Shown: positions 43,646 through 53,307, counted from the first letter of the stretch. The stretch: DNA of 64,000 nt from Arthrobacter woluwensis (GCF_900105345.1 NZ_FNSN01000004.1:186001-250000), one strand, 5' to 3'. The notes: generated by a model from the letters alone, not told the origin. Made by a program: numbers and translations.

Positions 43646-43939
43646 TCAGCCGGCCGGGTCATACGTGAGGCAGTCCGCGCGCTCCGCCCCGGGACCGATC
43701 TTCACGTCGTGCGCGCCGCACATGAGGTGGTCGTTGTGCCGGCACTCGCTGCGCTGGCACGCGCCGACGTGCGCCAGGACCTTGGGCAGCCCGCCGAGGG
43801 AGCTCGTGTCGATGAAGGTGGCGCATTGGGCGTGGTGGTCGCTGCCGCCGATCGTGATGCCATAGGCCGTGCAACCGTCGTGGTTGAACGAACAGGCATC
43901 CACACTGCAAGCGGACACTTCGGTGACGTGAGTGCTCAT
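43646..43939 (-). CDS. DUF1540 cysteine-rich protein
   Basis: 97 residues from the second of two adjacent ATGs (43939), chosen for spacing from AGGAGG (43944-43949). Contains two Cys/His-rich modules, SACSVDACSFNHDGCTAYGI with QCATF, and GACQRSECRHNDHLMC with ADCLTY, both of the DUF1540 type (C-x3-C-x-(Y/F)N/H...C.A). The residues suggest metal binding. Function unknown. Confidence 0.8.
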   Translation of the reverse strand: MSTHVTEVSACSVDACSFNHDGCTAYGITIGGSDHHAQCATFIDTSSLGGLPKVLAHVGACQRSECRHNDHLMCGAHDVKIGPGAERADCLTYDPAG

Positions 43940-44094
43940 CATTCCTCCTGCTGGTTCCTCGCGGCGGGGGTCCCCGCTTCTTCCACGGTACGACCGTCCG
44001 CCGCGGTTTGACCCGGCGGAATTGCGTATGTGTGTTTTCGCTAATGGGCCCAGGTCAGCCTCAGAACACGCTCATCGCACCACGGCGTCGGCCC

Positions 44095-44535
44095 TCATCC
44101 AGCCGCATCGACGTAGTACCAGCGCCCGCCCTCCCGCACGAAGCGGCTCACTTCTTCCTGCACCCCGCGCACGGTGCGCGACGACGGCGCCCCCGCACCG
44201 TCGTCGTCCGCCGGGGCGCGGTAGTGGGCGCGGAAGGTGACGGTCCCCTCGGTGTCGAAGGGGCCGCCCGCGGTGGTGGCGGTGATGTCGAGTCTGAGCC
44301 AGCGGAGGTCCTCGTCCAGTTCCAGGTCCTCCGGCCGGGTGTCCGGATGCCAGGTGGCGAGCAGGTAGTCCTCGTCCAGCACGGCGAAAGCGCTGTACCG
44401 GCTCCGCATGAGCGCCTCAGCGGTCGGGGCCCAGGCCTCCCCCGTGTGGAAGCGCCCGCAGCAGGCGTCGTACGACTCCCCGCTCAGGCAGGGGCAGGGA
44501 CCAGGTGCGGGGCTCTTCCGGGCGCTCATCCACAT
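44095..44535 (-). CDS. YchJ/UPF0225 family SEC-C motif protein
   Basis: 146 residues. Zinc-binding SEC-C-type start CPCLSGESYDACCGRFHTG, then the family signature TAEALMRSRYSAFAVLDEDYLLATWHP, and an NTF2-like beta domain (WLRLDITATTAGGP, GTVTFRAHYRA, REGGRWYYVD). The family is widespread with unknown function. Divergent from the purS promoter region. Confidence 0.88.
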   Translation of the reverse strand: MWMSARKSPAPGPCPCLSGESYDACCGRFHTGEAWAPTAEALMRSRYSAFAVLDEDYLLATWHPDTRPEDLELDEDLRWLRLDITATTAGGPFDTEGTVTFRAHYRAPADDDGAGAPSSRTVRGVQEEVSRFVREGGRWYYVDAAG

Positions 44536-44753
44536 AGCCTAAACACGGCGCGAAGGCCTGGGCGCAACCGGTAGAATGGGAGGTGCAAGCTCGCGGAGCG
44601 TCGCTGCCACCGTTTTCCCCGCCTCTCATCTCCTTCCGGGAGCCCATGCGTGGAAGCGGGAAGCGCGTGAGACGGCAACACTTCCGTGACGGCCCTGGCC
44701 TGGGGCGACACCCGGCCCAGGTTCAACGCACGCACGCACACAGGAGTTGCCGG

Positions 44754-45005
44754 ATGCCCCGGATCGTCGTCGACGTCATGCCCAAGCCCGAAATCCTTGA
44801 CCCGCAGGGCAAGGCCATCGTGGGCGCGCTGCCCCGCCTCGGCTTCACCGATTTCGTGTCGGTCCGCCAGGGGAAGCGCTTTGAGCTCGAGGTCGAGGGT
44901 GAGGTGACGGACGAGATCCTGGCCAAGGCCCGTGACGCCGCCGAGACCCTGCTCTCCAACCCCGTGATCGAAGACGTGGTCAACATCCAGGTCGTCGAGG
45001 CCTGA
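44754..45005 (+). CDS. purS: Phosphoribosylformylglycinamidine synthase subunit PurS
   Basis: 83 residues, ATG at 44754 after [28 protein letters not shown] and [18 protein letters not shown] are the family pattern. Small dimer that joins PurL and PurQ in the FGAM synthase complex of Gram-positive bacteria. purQ starts 2 bases after its stop. A TAGAAT hexamer at 44572 may belong to the operon promoter. Confidence 0.95.
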   Translation: MPRIVVDVMPKPEILDPQGKAIVGALPRLGFTDFVSVRQGKRFELEVEGEVTDEILAKARDAAETLLSNPVIEDVVNIQVVEA

Positions 45006-45007
45006 TC

Positions 45008-45766
45008 ATGACCGAGATCCCCCTGATCGGTGAGGTCGCCGCCGCGGCCATCACCCCTCTCGCCGGCGCCCGGATCGGCGTCGTGACCTTCCCCGGAACG
45101 CTGGATGACCGCGACGCCGCACGTGCCGTCCGCCTCGCCGGCGCCGAGGCCGTGCCGCTCTGGCACGCCGACACTGAACTCGCGGATGTCGACGCCGTGG
45201 TGATCCCCGGCGGCTTCTCCTACGGCGACTACCTGCGCGCCGGGGCCATCGCACGTTTCGCGCCCCTCATGGGAAAGATCGTGGACGCCGCGAACTCGGA
45301 CGCCAAGCTGTCGGTCCTCGGCATCTGCAACGGCTTCCAGATCCTGACCGAGTCCCACCTGCTGCCGGGCTCCATGATCAAGAACGACCACCTGAAGTTC
45401 ATCTGCCGTGACCAGGTGCTCCGCGTGGAGAACGCGAACACCGCCTGGACCGCGGATTACACGCAGGGCCAGGAGATCACGGTTCCGCTGAAGAACCAGG
45501 ACGGCCAGTACATCGCGGACGAGAAGACGCTCGACGCGCTCGAGGCGGAGGGCCGCGTGGTGTTCCGCTACGTCGGCTTCAACCCGAACGGCTCGCGCCG
45601 TGACATCGCCGGCATCTCCAACGCCGCCGGCAACGTGGTGGGCCTCATGCCGCACCCGGAGCACGCCGTGGAGGCCGGTTTCGGCCCGGAGCAGGACGGC
45701 GGCCACTCGGTGGACGGCCTCGGCTTCTTCACCTCCGTGCTGACCCAGATCGTGGGAGGAAAGTGA
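45008..45766 (+). CDS. purQ: Phosphoribosylformylglycinamidine synthase glutaminase subunit PurQ
   Basis: 252 residues. Class I glutamine amidotransferase: [33 protein letters not shown], nucleophile elbow [11 protein letters not shown] (Cys) and MPHPEHAVE (His, Glu). Supplies ammonia to PurL. The first 20 residues before ARIGVV are longer than usual. Overlaps purL by one base (TGATG). Confidence 0.97.
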   Translation: MTEIPLIGEVAAAAITPLAGARIGVVTFPGTLDDRDAARAVRLAGAEAVPLWHADTELADVDAVVIPGGFSYGDYLRAGAIARFAPLMGKIVDAANSDAKLSVLGICNGFQILTESHLLPGSMIKNDHLKFICRDQVLRVENANTAWTADYTQGQEITVPLKNQDGQYIADEKTLDALEAEGRVVFRYVGFNPNGSRRDIAGISNAAGNVVGLMPHPEHAVEAGFGPEQDGGHSVDGLGFFTSVLTQIVGGK

Positions 45767-48075
45767 TGACCCAGGAAACCACCGCCAAGTTCAACATCGA
45801 CACCGTCGCGAATGCGGCGGGCACCCCCGAGGTCGAACTGCCGTGGGCCGAGCTGGGCCTGAAGCAGAACGAGTTCGAGGAGATCGTCAAGCTCCTGGGC
45901 CGCCGCCCCACCGGCGCCGAGCTGGCCATGTACTCCGTCATGTGGAGCGAGCACTGCTCCTACAAGTCCTCCAAGAACCACCTGCGCCAGTTCGGCCAGA
46001 AGGTCACCGAGGAGATGAAGAAGGACATGCTGGTCGGCATCGGCGAGAACGCCGGCGTCACCAACCTGGGTGACGGCTGGGCCGTGACCTTCAAGATCGA
46101 GTCGCACAACTCGCCGTCGTTCGTGGAGCCGTACCAGGGCGCCGCGACCGGCATCGGCGGCATCGTGCGTGACATCATCTCGATGGGCGCCCGTCCGGTC
46201 GCCGTCATGGACCCGCTCCGTTTCGGCGAGATCGACCACCCGGACACCGCGCGCGTCATGCACGGCGCCGTGGCCGGTATCGGTGGTTACGGCAACTCGC
46301 TCGGTCTGCCGAACATCGGCGGCGAGATGGTCTTCGACGCCGTCTACCAGGGCAACCCGCTGGTGAACGCCCTCGCCGTGGGCGTCATGCGCCACGAGGA
46401 CATCCGCCTGGCGAACGCCTCCGGCAAGGGCAACAAGGTCGTGCTGTTCGGCGCCCGCACCGGTGGCGACGGCATCGGCGGCGCGTCCGTGCTGGCCTCG
46501 GAGTCCTTCGACGACACCAAGCCCTCGAAGCGCCCCGCCGTCCAGGTGGGCGACCCCTTCGCCGAGAAGGTCCTCATCGAGTGCTGCCTCGAGCTGTTCA
46601 AGCACTCCCTCGTGGAGGGCATCCAGGACCTGGGCGCCGCGGGCATCTCCTGCGCCACCTCGGAGCTGGCCTCCAACGGCGACGGCGGCATGCAGGTCGA
46701 GCTGACCAGCGTCCTGCTGCGCGACCCCACCCTGACGCCGGGCGAGATCCTCATGTCCGAGTCCCAGGAGCGCATGATGGCCGTCGTGACGCCGGAGAAC
46801 GTCGCGGCGTTCGAAGCCGTCATGGACAAGTGGGCCGTGGAGTATTCCTGGCTCGGTGAGGTCACCGACACCGGCCGCCTCATCATCACCTGGGACGGCG
46901 AAGTGATCGTGGATGTGGACCCGAAGACGGTCGCGCACGACGGTCCCGTCTACGACCGCCCCTACGCCCGCCCGTCGTGGCAGGACGCTCTGCAGGCGGA
47001 CACCTTCACCGGGTCCGTGCAGGACGCCGGCCGCCCGGCCACCTCCGGCGAGCTCGCCGCGGCCGTGACCGAGCTGGTCGCGTCGCCGAACATGTGCGAC
47101 AAGTCCTGGATCACCAAGCAGTACGACCGCTACGTGGGCGGCAACACCGCTCTGGCCTTCCCGGACGACGCCGGCGTGATCCGCGTGGACGAGGAGACCG
47201 GCCTCGGCGTCGCGCTCTCCACCGACGCCAACGGCCGCTACACCTACTTGGACCCGTACCAGGGCGCCCAGCTGGCACTGGCCGAGGCCTACCGCAACGT
47301 GGCCACCGGCGGCGCCGTGCCGATGGCGGTCTCCGACTGCCTGAACTTCGGCTCCCCCGAGGACCCGGATGTCATGTGGCAACTGGCCGAGGCCATCCGC
47401 GGCCTCTCGGACGCCTGCATGGAACTGGGTGTCCCGGTCACGGGCGGCAACGTCTCCCTGTACAACCAGACCGGCACCACTCCGATCCACCCGTCCCCCG
47501 TGGTCGCGGTGCTCGGCAAGCTCGACGACGTCGCACGCCGCACCCCGTCCGGCTGGCGTGAGGATGGCCAGGCCATCTACCTTCTGGGCACGACGGCGGC
47601 CGAACTGGACGGCTCCGAGTGGTCCAAGCTGCGCGGTCACCTGGGCGGTCTGCCGCCTCGCGTGGACCTCGCCGCTGAGCGCACGCTGGGTGAGATCCTG
47701 ATCAACGCCTCCCGTGACGGCATGATCGACGCCGCGCACGACCTCTCCGAGGGCGGCCTCGCCGCGGCTCTCGTGGAGTCGGCACTGCGCTACAACGTCG
47801 GCGCCCGCATCGGCCTGGACGAGGTCGCGGAACGCGATGGCGTGGACCTGTTCACGCTGCTGTTCTCCGAGTCCCAGGCCCGGGCCATCGTGTCCGTGCC
47901 GCGGAGCGAGGAAGTCCGCTTCAACGACATGTGCACGGCCCGCGGTTTCGCCCACGCCCGCATCGGTGTGGTGGACTCCGCCTCCGGCGCCCTGGAGATC
48001 AACGGCGTGGACACGCTCCCGCTCGACGCCCTCCGCGAAGCCCACGAGGGGACCCTCCCGAAGTACTTCGGCTGA
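45766..48075 (+). CDS. purL: Phosphoribosylformylglycinamidine synthase subunit PurL
   Basis: 769 residues, ATG at 45766 with GGGAGGAAAG upstream. Small-type Pur[80 protein letters not shown], and in the second half [53 protein letters not shown]-dependent FGAR to FGAM, fourth step of purine synthesis. The operon ends at a palindrome rather than an ordinary terminator. Confidence 0.97.
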   Translation: MTQETTAKFNIDTVANAAGTPEVELPWAELGLKQNEFEEIVKLLGRRPTGAELAMYSVMWSEHCSYKSSKNHLRQFGQKVTEEMKKDMLVGIGENAGVTNLGDGWAVTFKIESHNSPSFVEPYQGAATGIGGIVRDIISMGARPVAVMDPLRFGEIDHPDTARVMHGAVAGIGGYGNSLGLPNIGGEMVFDAVYQGNPLVNALAVGVMRHEDIRLANASGKGNKVVLFGARTGGDGIGGASVLASESFDDTKPSKRPAVQVGDPFAEKVLIECCLELFKHSLVEGIQDLGAAGISCATSELASNGDGGMQVELTSVLLRDPTLTPGEILMSESQERMMAVVTPENVAAFEAVMDKWAVEYSWLGEVTDTGRLIITWDGEVIVDVDPKTVAHDGPVYDRPYARPSWQDALQADTFTGSVQDAGRPATSGELAAAVTELVASPNMCDKSWITKQYDRYVGGNTALAFPDDAGVIRVDEETGLGVALSTDANGRYTYLDPYQGAQLALAEAYRNVATGGAVPMAVSDCLNFGSPEDPDVMWQLAEAIRGLSDACMELGVPVTGGNVSLYNQTGTTPIHPSPVVAVLGKLDDVARRTPSGWREDGQAIYLLGTTAAELDGSEWSKLRGHLGGLPPRVDLAAERTLGEILINASRDGMIDAAHDLSEGGLAAALVESALRYNVGARIGLDEVAERDGVDLFTLLFSESQARAIVSVPRSEEVRFNDMCTARGFAHARIGVVDSASGALEINGVDTLPLDALREAHEGTLPKYFG

Positions 48076-48090
48076 CCCTCCTCTCCCCCT

Positions 48091-48164
48091 CGATCGACTG
48101 CTCCATAGGATGTCGTTTTCCGCCCTTTCCGGCGGATTCCGGCATCCTATGGAGCAGTCGATCG
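48091..48164. repeat. 74-nt palindromic element, copy 1 (3' side of the DUF559 gene)
   Basis: Termini CGATCGACTGCTCCATAGGA-TG (48091-48112) and the perfect reverse complement (48143-48164) flank a 30-nt loop with an inner TCCGCC/GGCGGA hairpin (48119-48136). The same 22-nt left terminus occurs again at 49185. It starts 15 bases after the purL stop and ends 4 bases before the DUF559 stop. Confidence 0.95.
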
Positions 48165-48168
48165 TCGT

Positions 48169-49131
48169 TTAAGCGGCCTTCCGCCAACCTCTGGAGATCA
48201 GGGCGTCTCTGACCTTCCGGATCGCAAGACGGTGATCGTCGACGGTGTGCTCCTTCGAGAGCCTCACCTCCAGCCATCCTGCCCGCGCGTACTTCTCCGC
48301 TCTCCGGATGTCTCGCCCGACCTGCGCTGCCGCGCTGTGGTGCTCGCCGTCGTACTCCACGCCGATCCTGTGCTCGGGGAAGGCGAGATCGGGCTGGAAC
48401 TCCTCGCCCGTCCCGGGAACCGCCACTCGAGGATTGAGCAGAGGCTCTGGGAACCCGGCTCGCTCGAAGGCGAGCCGCAGCAGCGTCTCCTGAGGCGAGT
48501 CGGCGCCCACTCGGACGAGCTCCAGGGCCGTCCGCGCGGAGCTGATCCCCCGTTTGCCTCGATGCCCGCGGACGACGGCACGGAGTTCCCCTGGTGTGGC
48601 ATGCGTCCCCTTCCGGGGCTCGAACTCGGAACGCGGGATCCGGACGCAGGCATCCCCCACCACCACGAGCTCATCCAGGGTGACGACAGCGGCGAGATCG
48701 AGCCACGTCCGGGCCGGGGTGGTGACGGGTACGCCCCCGAACCAGCACACCTCCCCGGGAAGGAGTCTGGCGCGATGGGCTTCGACGAAGGGCCGTGTGA
48801 GATCCGCGGCAGAGTCGGGCCGGATCACGTGCATCCGGCGATCCCCCCGATCCCAGACAGGCAGCTCCCAGAGTCTCGCAGCGGTCCAGAGGGAAGCGGC
48901 CACGCCGTAGTTGGTCTCCAGGAACGGAGCGATCCACCGCGCCAGGGCTGTGCCGCTCAGTCCGTCTGGAACCCCATTGATGTCCGCCAGGGACCACGAC
49001 CAGACCCCCTTGCCCAGCTGCTGCGCGCCCAGGCGATGGAGCACCCTGGTCGAGAATCCGGCCCCTTCCGCAGACCCGGTCCTGAAGGGTCTCATCGGTT
49101 CCGAAGTGGGAGCCGGCCGCTTGATGGTCAT
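48169..49131 (-). CDS. DUF559 (Vsr/PD-(D/E)xK-like) endonuclease domain protein
   Basis: 320 residues if ATG 49131 is used (ATG 49095 is an alternative; neither has a ribosome site). The N-terminal 190 residues resemble the AbiEi-like/winged region often joined to DUF559: LARWIAPFLETNYGVAASLWTAARL, RPDSAADLTRPFVEAHRA, TTPARTWLDLA. The C-terminal DUF559 domain has SPQETLLRLAFERAG (Glu215), FQPDLAFPEHRIGVEYDGEHH (Asp248, Glu259, Asp261), DIRRAEKYARAGWLEVRL, the layout of very-short-patch-repair and PD-(D/E)xK nucleases with acidic residues intact. Many actinobacteria carry several such genes without known function. This one sits exactly between two copies of a palindromic element. Confidence 0.8.
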   Translation of the reverse strand: MTIKRPAPTSEPMRPFRTGSAEGAGFSTRVLHRLGAQQLGKGVWSWSLADINGVPDGLSGTALARWIAPFLETNYGVAASLWTAARLWELPVWDRGDRRMHVIRPDSAADLTRPFVEAHRARLLPGEVCWFGGVPVTTPARTWLDLAAVVTLDELVVVGDACVRIPRSEFEPRKGTHATPGELRAVVRGHRGKRGISSARTALELVRVGADSPQETLLRLAFERAGFPEPLLNPRVAVPGTGEEFQPDLAFPEHRIGVEYDGEHHSAAAQVGRDIRRAEKYARAGWLEVRLSKEHTVDDHRLAIRKVRDALISRGWRKAA

Positions 49132-49184
49132 GGACCATATCAAACACCGAACCTGGCGATGGTGCGTCGGGTTATCCACACCCC

Positions 49185-49258
49185 CGATCGACTGCTCCAT
49201 AGGATGTCATTTCAGGGGAAATCCGGCCCGGAACGGCATCCTATGGAGCAGTCGATGG
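49185..49258. repeat. 74-nt palindromic element, copy 2 (5' side of the DUF559 gene)
   Basis: The left terminus (49185-49206) is identical to that of copy 1; the right one (49237-49256) matches for 20 of 22 positions. The loop is again 30 nt but of different sequence, with its own ATTTC/GAAAT pairing. Both copies have the same orientation and length. A separate ordinary terminator stands only 43 bases further on. Confidence 0.95.
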
Positions 49259-49300
49259 GAGGGCGGGGAGGGTGAGGCGGGCAAGGCGAAGAGGGTACGC

Positions 49301-49344
49301 GAAGGCCCCCGTTCCTCGCTGTGGGGCGAAGCGCGGGGGCCTTC
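49301..49344 (-). terminator. Terminator of the sugar ABC operon
   Basis: GAAGGCCCCCG (49301-49311) and CGGGGGCCTTC (49334-49344) pair perfectly, 20 bases downstream of the permease stop. Confidence 0.85.
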
Positions 49345-49363
49345 AGCGTCTGGCGGCCGGGGT

Positions 49364-50251
49364 CTAGCGGGACGTGCCCTGGGACACCGAACCCTGCAGC
49401 TGACGCTGGAAGATGATGTAGACCACCAGGACGGGGATCACCGTGATGGTGACCGCGGCGAACAGTGCGCCGAAGTCGACGGCGTAACCCATCTGCTGCG
49501 CGAAGGCGGCCAGGGACTGCGAGAGCACCTTCGGGCCGGCGGCGTTGATCGTCACCGGGATGAGGAACTGGTTCCACAGACCGAGGAAGTTGAAGATCGC
49601 CACGGACGCGAGGCCCGGCTTGGCCATCGGCAGCATGATCTGGAAGAACGTCCTCCACTCGCCCGCGCCGTCGATCGCCGCGGCTTCCGCGATCTCTCCC
49701 GGCAGATTCTTGAAGAAGCTGTGCAGGAAGAATACCGTGAAGGCCAGCGCGAAGCCCACGTAGGTCAGGATCAGGCCGAACAGGGTGTTCAGCAGGTGCA
49801 TCCGCTCGAGCATCTTGAACAGGGGCACCATGGCCAGGAAGACCGGGAAGGTGTTGCCCGCCAGCAGCAGGATGTAGATGAAGCGGTTGCCCCAGAACCT
49901 GAAGCGCGCCAGGACATAGGCCGACATGGCGCCCAGGAGCATCACGAGCACCAGGGACGCACCCACCAGCATGAGCGAGTTGCCGAAGGCCTGGCCGATG
50001 CCGGCCTCGGTCCACGCCCGGGTGTAGTTGTCGAAGCGCCACACACTCGGCAGCGCGAACGGCGAGGCGAAGATCTCCGCGGAGGTCTTGAAAGAGGACA
50101 TGAACGTCCAGAGCAGCGGCAGGACGACGATGGCGGACCACAGGATCAGCACCACGTGGCTGCTTCCGGCCACCACACGGTCACTCGTCGTCGACTCGGC
50201 CTTGCGCTCCACGTGTCCTTCGGGAGCCTTCGTCTTGTTGAGAATGCTCAT
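49364..50251 (-). CDS. Carbohydrate ABC transporter permease (MalG/NgcG type)
   Basis: 295 residues, six membrane helices starting with HVVLILWSAIVVLPLLWTF. The EAA loop is EIAEAAAIDGAGEWRTFFQIMLP, typical of MalG-type permeases. Its ATG overlaps the stop of the partner permease by four bases. The binding protein upstream suggests N-acetylglucosamine/chitobiose import. No ATPase gene is in the operon; such systems in actinobacteria share a common MsiK-type ATPase. Confidence 0.88.
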   Translation of the reverse strand: MSILNKTKAPEGHVERKAESTTSDRVVAGSSHVVLILWSAIVVLPLLWTFMSSFKTSAEIFASPFALPSVWRFDNYTRAWTEAGIGQAFGNSLMLVGASLVLVMLLGAMSAYVLARFRFWGNRFIYILLLAGNTFPVFLAMVPLFKMLERMHLLNTLFGLILTYVGFALAFTVFFLHSFFKNLPGEIAEAAAIDGAGEWRTFFQIMLPMAKPGLASVAIFNFLGLWNQFLIPVTINAAGPKVLSQSLAAFAQQMGYAVDFGALFAAVTITVIPVLVVYIIFQRQLQGSVSQGTSR

Positions 50252-51246
50252 ACGAGTTCCTGATCCTTACCACCGGTCAGCCGGTTCACCAGGAAGACGA
50301 GTCCTGAGAAGATGAGCGTCGCCACGGCCATGACCACACCCATGGCGGTCGCGGTGCCGAACTGGCCACGCTGGAACGCGGTGAAGAACAGCTGCTGGGA
50401 CATGACCAGCGTGGTGTTCTCCGGGCCACCGGCGTTCGGGAAGAGGGCCGCCATGTAGACGAAGGCGTCGAGGGCGAGGATGCCCAGGTAGACGTAGGCG
50501 GTCTGGATGTTGTCGCGGATCATCGGGATGGTCAGGCTCACCGCGGTGCGGAAGCGCCCAGCGCCGTCGATGCGCGCCGCCTCATACAGTTCGGCGGGGA
50601 TGCCCTTGATGCCGGCGATGAAGAGCACCATGTAGAAGCCCACGAAGCCCCAGATGATGACGAACATGGAAGCGAACATCGCGGTGTTCGAGTTGCCCAG
50701 CCAGGCGAAGTCTTTGAAGTTCTGCAATCCGAACGCCCGGAGCAGGCCGTTCAGCAGGCCGCCGCTCGGGTCGTAGATCTGTCCCCACATGATGCCGATG
50801 GCGATCGCGGGGATGGTGTACGGGAAGAAGGAGACCACGCGGTAGAAGCTGGAGCCCTTCAGGCCCTTGACCTGGCCTTTGCTGCTGCCGCCCACGGTGA
50901 CGACGACGGCGAGAGCCAGGGAGAGGACGATCGTCACGAGGGGAACCACGATCAGCAGCAGGATGTTGTTGCCCAGTGCCTTCAGGAACAGATCGTCCTG
51001 GAAGATCTTGATGTAGTTCGCGAGTCCGACGAAGTTGTATTTCGGGGAGAAACCGGACCAGTCGGTCAGGCTGTAGAAGAACGCTTGGAGGAATGGCCAC
51101 ACCACGAAAAGCCCGTAGATCACCAGGGGAACGCCAAGGAACACCAGCATGAAGCTGACCTTGTCCCAGGTGAGCGGCTTCCGCCGCCGCGGGGCGGCGG
51201 CCGGGAGGCCGCCGCCCGTGGTGGTGCCCGGAACAGGCAGGGTCAC
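50248..51246 (-). CDS. Carbohydrate ABC transporter permease (MalF/NgcF type)
   Basis: 332 residues. N-terminal cytoplasmic segment with RRRKPLTWDK, then six helices. FSLTDWSGFSPKYNFVGLANY is the usual MalF-type loop, and ELYEAARIDGAGRFRTAVSLTIP the EAA motif. Its start overlaps the stop of the binding-protein gene by four bases (51243-51246) and its stop overlaps the next start, so all three genes are coupled. Confidence 0.88.
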   Translation of the reverse strand: MTLPVPGTTTGGGLPAAAPRRRKPLTWDKVSFMLVFLGVPLVIYGLFVVWPFLQAFFYSLTDWSGFSPKYNFVGLANYIKIFQDDLFLKALGNNILLLIVVPLVTIVLSLALAVVVTVGGSSKGQVKGLKGSSFYRVVSFFPYTIPAIAIGIMWGQIYDPSGGLLNGLLRAFGLQNFKDFAWLGNSNTAMFASMFVIIWGFVGFYMVLFIAGIKGIPAELYEAARIDGAGRFRTAVSLTIPMIRDNIQTAYVYLGILALDAFVYMAALFPNAGGPENTTLVMSQQLFFTAFQRGQFGTATAMGVVMAVATLIFSGLVFLVNRLTGGKDQELV

Positions 51247-52652
51247 TTGATTTCAACCTTCTTGATGGACGAATCGGCAGCGACCTTGTCCGAGATCTTC
51301 TGCAGTGCATCGGCCAGCTCCTCCGCGGAGCTCTTGCCGTCCAGGAAGGCGTTCCACACGACCAGCTGGTCCTTGTTGGTCCCGTAGAGGTCGAAGACCT
51401 GCCAGTTGAAGACGTTCTTGCCGGCGGCGTCGAGCATCTTCGTCTGGGAGACCAGCGCCGTCGAGCCGAAGCCGTCGGCGGGAACTGTGCCCTTGACGAT
51501 GGTCGGCGAAAGCTTGGTCTTGGCGAAGTTCGTGGCCGCTTCCTTGGAGAGCATGGCACGCAGCAGTTCCTTGCCGCCGGCCACGCTCTTGCCCTGGGAC
51601 GGCACGATGAAGGGCTCGCCCGCGCCGGAGTGCAGCGCCTCGAACGGCAGCTTGGACCCGGAGGTGACGGTCGGCACCGGGGTGCCGGTCATCTGGAAGT
51701 CCGCCTTGGTCTGGTCCTTCATCTCGTTCTCGATCCAGGACCCGGACGGGTAGAGCAGGGCCTCCTGCGCGTTGGACCACTGGGCCTGGGCCGCGGTGAA
51801 CTGCGTGCCCGAGCCACCCGGCTTGAAGTGCCCGGCCTTGATGTGCTTCTCGAGCGCTTTGAACACCTTCATGATGGCGTCCTGCTTCCAGGCGTCCGGC
51901 TTCAGGTTCTCGATGTTCAGGCGGACGTCCTGGCCGCCCTCCTTGATGGCGGAGGCGAACGCGAGTTCCTGGTAGTACGTCGCGGCTTCCTTACCCCAGA
52001 GGAAGAGGAACTTGCCCTTGGCCTTGGCCTTCTCGCCGAGTTCGAACGCCTCGTCCCAGGTCTTCGGCACGGTCCAGCCGTTGTCCTTGAAGAGGGAGGC
52101 GGAGTACCAGAGGCCGTAGACGGTGAGCACGTAGTTGATCGCCGCGACCTTGTCACCGAAGGTGCCCGGAGCGAGCACACCCTCGTACAGGGTGTCGGAG
52201 ATCTTGGTGCCCTCGTAGTTGTTGGCGTCGACCACGGACTTGAGGTCCTCGAGCTGGTCCAGGATGGTGGAGATGCCGATGGACTGAGCACCGGAGTTGT
52301 CGATCAGGTCCGGCGGGTTGCCGCCGGCGAAACGCGGCTGCAGTTCGGCGGAGATGGCCGAGGAGGCTGCGACCTTGAAGGTGCTGCCGGCGAACTTCTT
52401 CTCGGCGGTCTTGGCGGCGAACTCCACGTAGTCCACACCGTAGCCACCCTTGAAGATCACCGCGTCGACCGTGGCCTTGTCCGCCAGGCCGAAGGGGTTC
52501 GTTGCAGAGACGTTGCCGGTGGCGGCCGGAGCGGCACTGTCACCGCCGGACGCGCAGGAAGCCAATGCGCCACCCATGGGGATGACCGCGGCCGTGGCGA
52601 GCGCCCCCCGGAGGAATCCACGCCGCGCGAACGGCTGATTCTGCATTTTCAT
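51243..52652 (-). CDS. ABC transporter substrate-binding lipoprotein, NgcE-like
   Basis: 469 residues. ATG 52652 has GGAAGG seven bases upstream; the open frame further upstream lacks support. Twin-arginine-like start FARRGFLRGALATAA and lipobox GALASC. DAVIFKGGYGVDYVEFAAK, RFAGGNPPDLIDNSGAQS, LNYVLTVYGLWYS-type (INYVLTVYGLWYSASL) and PKTWDEAFELGEKAK closely resemble what I recall of NgcE, the N-acetylglucosamine/diacetylchitobiose-binding protein of Streptomyces. First gene of the operon, which fits uptake of chitin products. Another sugar cannot be ruled out. Confidence 0.82.
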   Translation of the reverse strand: MKMQNQPFARRGFLRGALATAAVIPMGGALASCASGGDSAAPAATGNVSATNPFGLADKATVDAVIFKGGYGVDYVEFAAKTAEKKFAGSTFKVAASSAISAELQPRFAGGNPPDLIDNSGAQSIGISTILDQLEDLKSVVDANNYEGTKISDTLYEGVLAPGTFGDKVAAINYVLTVYGLWYSASLFKDNGWTVPKTWDEAFELGEKAKAKGKFLFLWGKEAATYYQELAFASAIKEGGQDVRLNIENLKPDAWKQDAIMKVFKALEKHIKAGHFKPGGSGTQFTAAQAQWSNAQEALLYPSGSWIENEMKDQTKADFQMTGTPVPTVTSGSKLPFEALHSGAGEPFIVPSQGKSVAGGKELLRAMLSKEAATNFAKTKLSPTIVKGTVPADGFGSTALVSQTKMLDAAGKNVFNWQVFDLYGTNKDQLVVWNAFLDGKSSAEELADALQKISDKVAADSSIKKVEIK

Positions 52653-53307
52653 ATCGTTACCTTCCGATGACTCAAAGGAACTGGGCGGGTCATCTGCGAC
52701 TTCGACCAGCGTGACCTGGATCCAAGCAGACCCGCGTCTGTGTGATATGCAACACCATCTTTGAGCGAAACGCAATATTTCCCGGGAGTTTTGATCAACT
52801 TCTTTCATTGCGATTTCATAACCGCCAGGGGTCGGTGAGGTTTCAGAACGCCTCCCGCCCCGGGACCTCTCGAGGATCGCCGCAGTTCAGCGGCGCGATC
52901 CACGGGTCCGGACCCCGACCGCCCCTCCGTGTCGGGCCGGTCGCGGCCTGATGTCAGCCCGCGCACCGGTGAGAAACGGGTAGTCACTACTTGGGAGTGG
53001 ACCCGGCACCCGGCGCTACCCTGCACAGTACGCGGCACGGTGGTCTCAGGGGTAGCCCTCGGGGGCGCGTGCGGTGCGCCCGTGGACGGGAATCGGGGGA
53101 TTCCCGTCGCGGGTGGCAGGGTGACTGTTTTAGGAGGCGGTCACCCGGTGCCCAGGACCTCGTCCTGGGGACAGTGGTGGGGTCCGGCCAGGGCGTCCCT
53201 GTTGCCCGGCCCGGCCCCACCACCCGGCCCACCACCCGGCCCGTCGCCCGGACCGGATCGGACCGGATCGGATCGAGCGCCCGGAAAGCCGCCCGGACAC
53301 GCCCCGC
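52653..53307. other. 655-bp gene-free region upstream of the ngcE-like gene
   Basis: No supported gene. 52740-52830 is AT-rich and probably holds the promoter of the ABC operon; CGCAAT (52771-52776) and ATTGCG (52807-52812) form a spaced inverted repeat there. 53063-53169 has four consecutive hairpins. 53250-53275 has overlapping CGGATCGGAC direct repeats. Open frames over the rest are Pro/Gly/Arg-rich. Confidence 0.5.
53063..53169. other. Four consecutive hairpins, possible structured RNA
   Basis: H0: GGGCGC/GCGCCC (53063-53081). H1: GACGGGAATC-GGGG-GATTCCCGTC (53085-53108), a perfect 10-bp stem. H2: GGGTGAC/GTCACCC (53119-53146) with a 14-nt loop containing AGGAGG. H3: CCCAGGAC-CTC-GTCCTGGG (53151-53169). 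No match to a riboswitch class that I know; either strand could be transcribed. Confidence 0.4.

Noticed and set aside
40057-43668. 1203-codon open frame opposite the subtilase gene
   Set aside because: Antisense shadow; the other strand encodes a complete S8 protease.
45568-48045. 825-codon open frame opposite purL
   Set aside because: Antisense shadow of purL, His/Val/Gly/Arg-rich.
48091-49258. Insertion sequence or integron cassette
   Set aside because: No transposase or integrase, no target-site duplication visible, and the ends are self-palindromes in direct orientation rather than one inverted pair.
53050-53170. FMN or cobalamin riboswitch
   Set aside because: GGCAGGGTGA and GGGAATC fragments look suggestive, but the required conserved cores and helix order are absent and no flavin or B12 gene follows.
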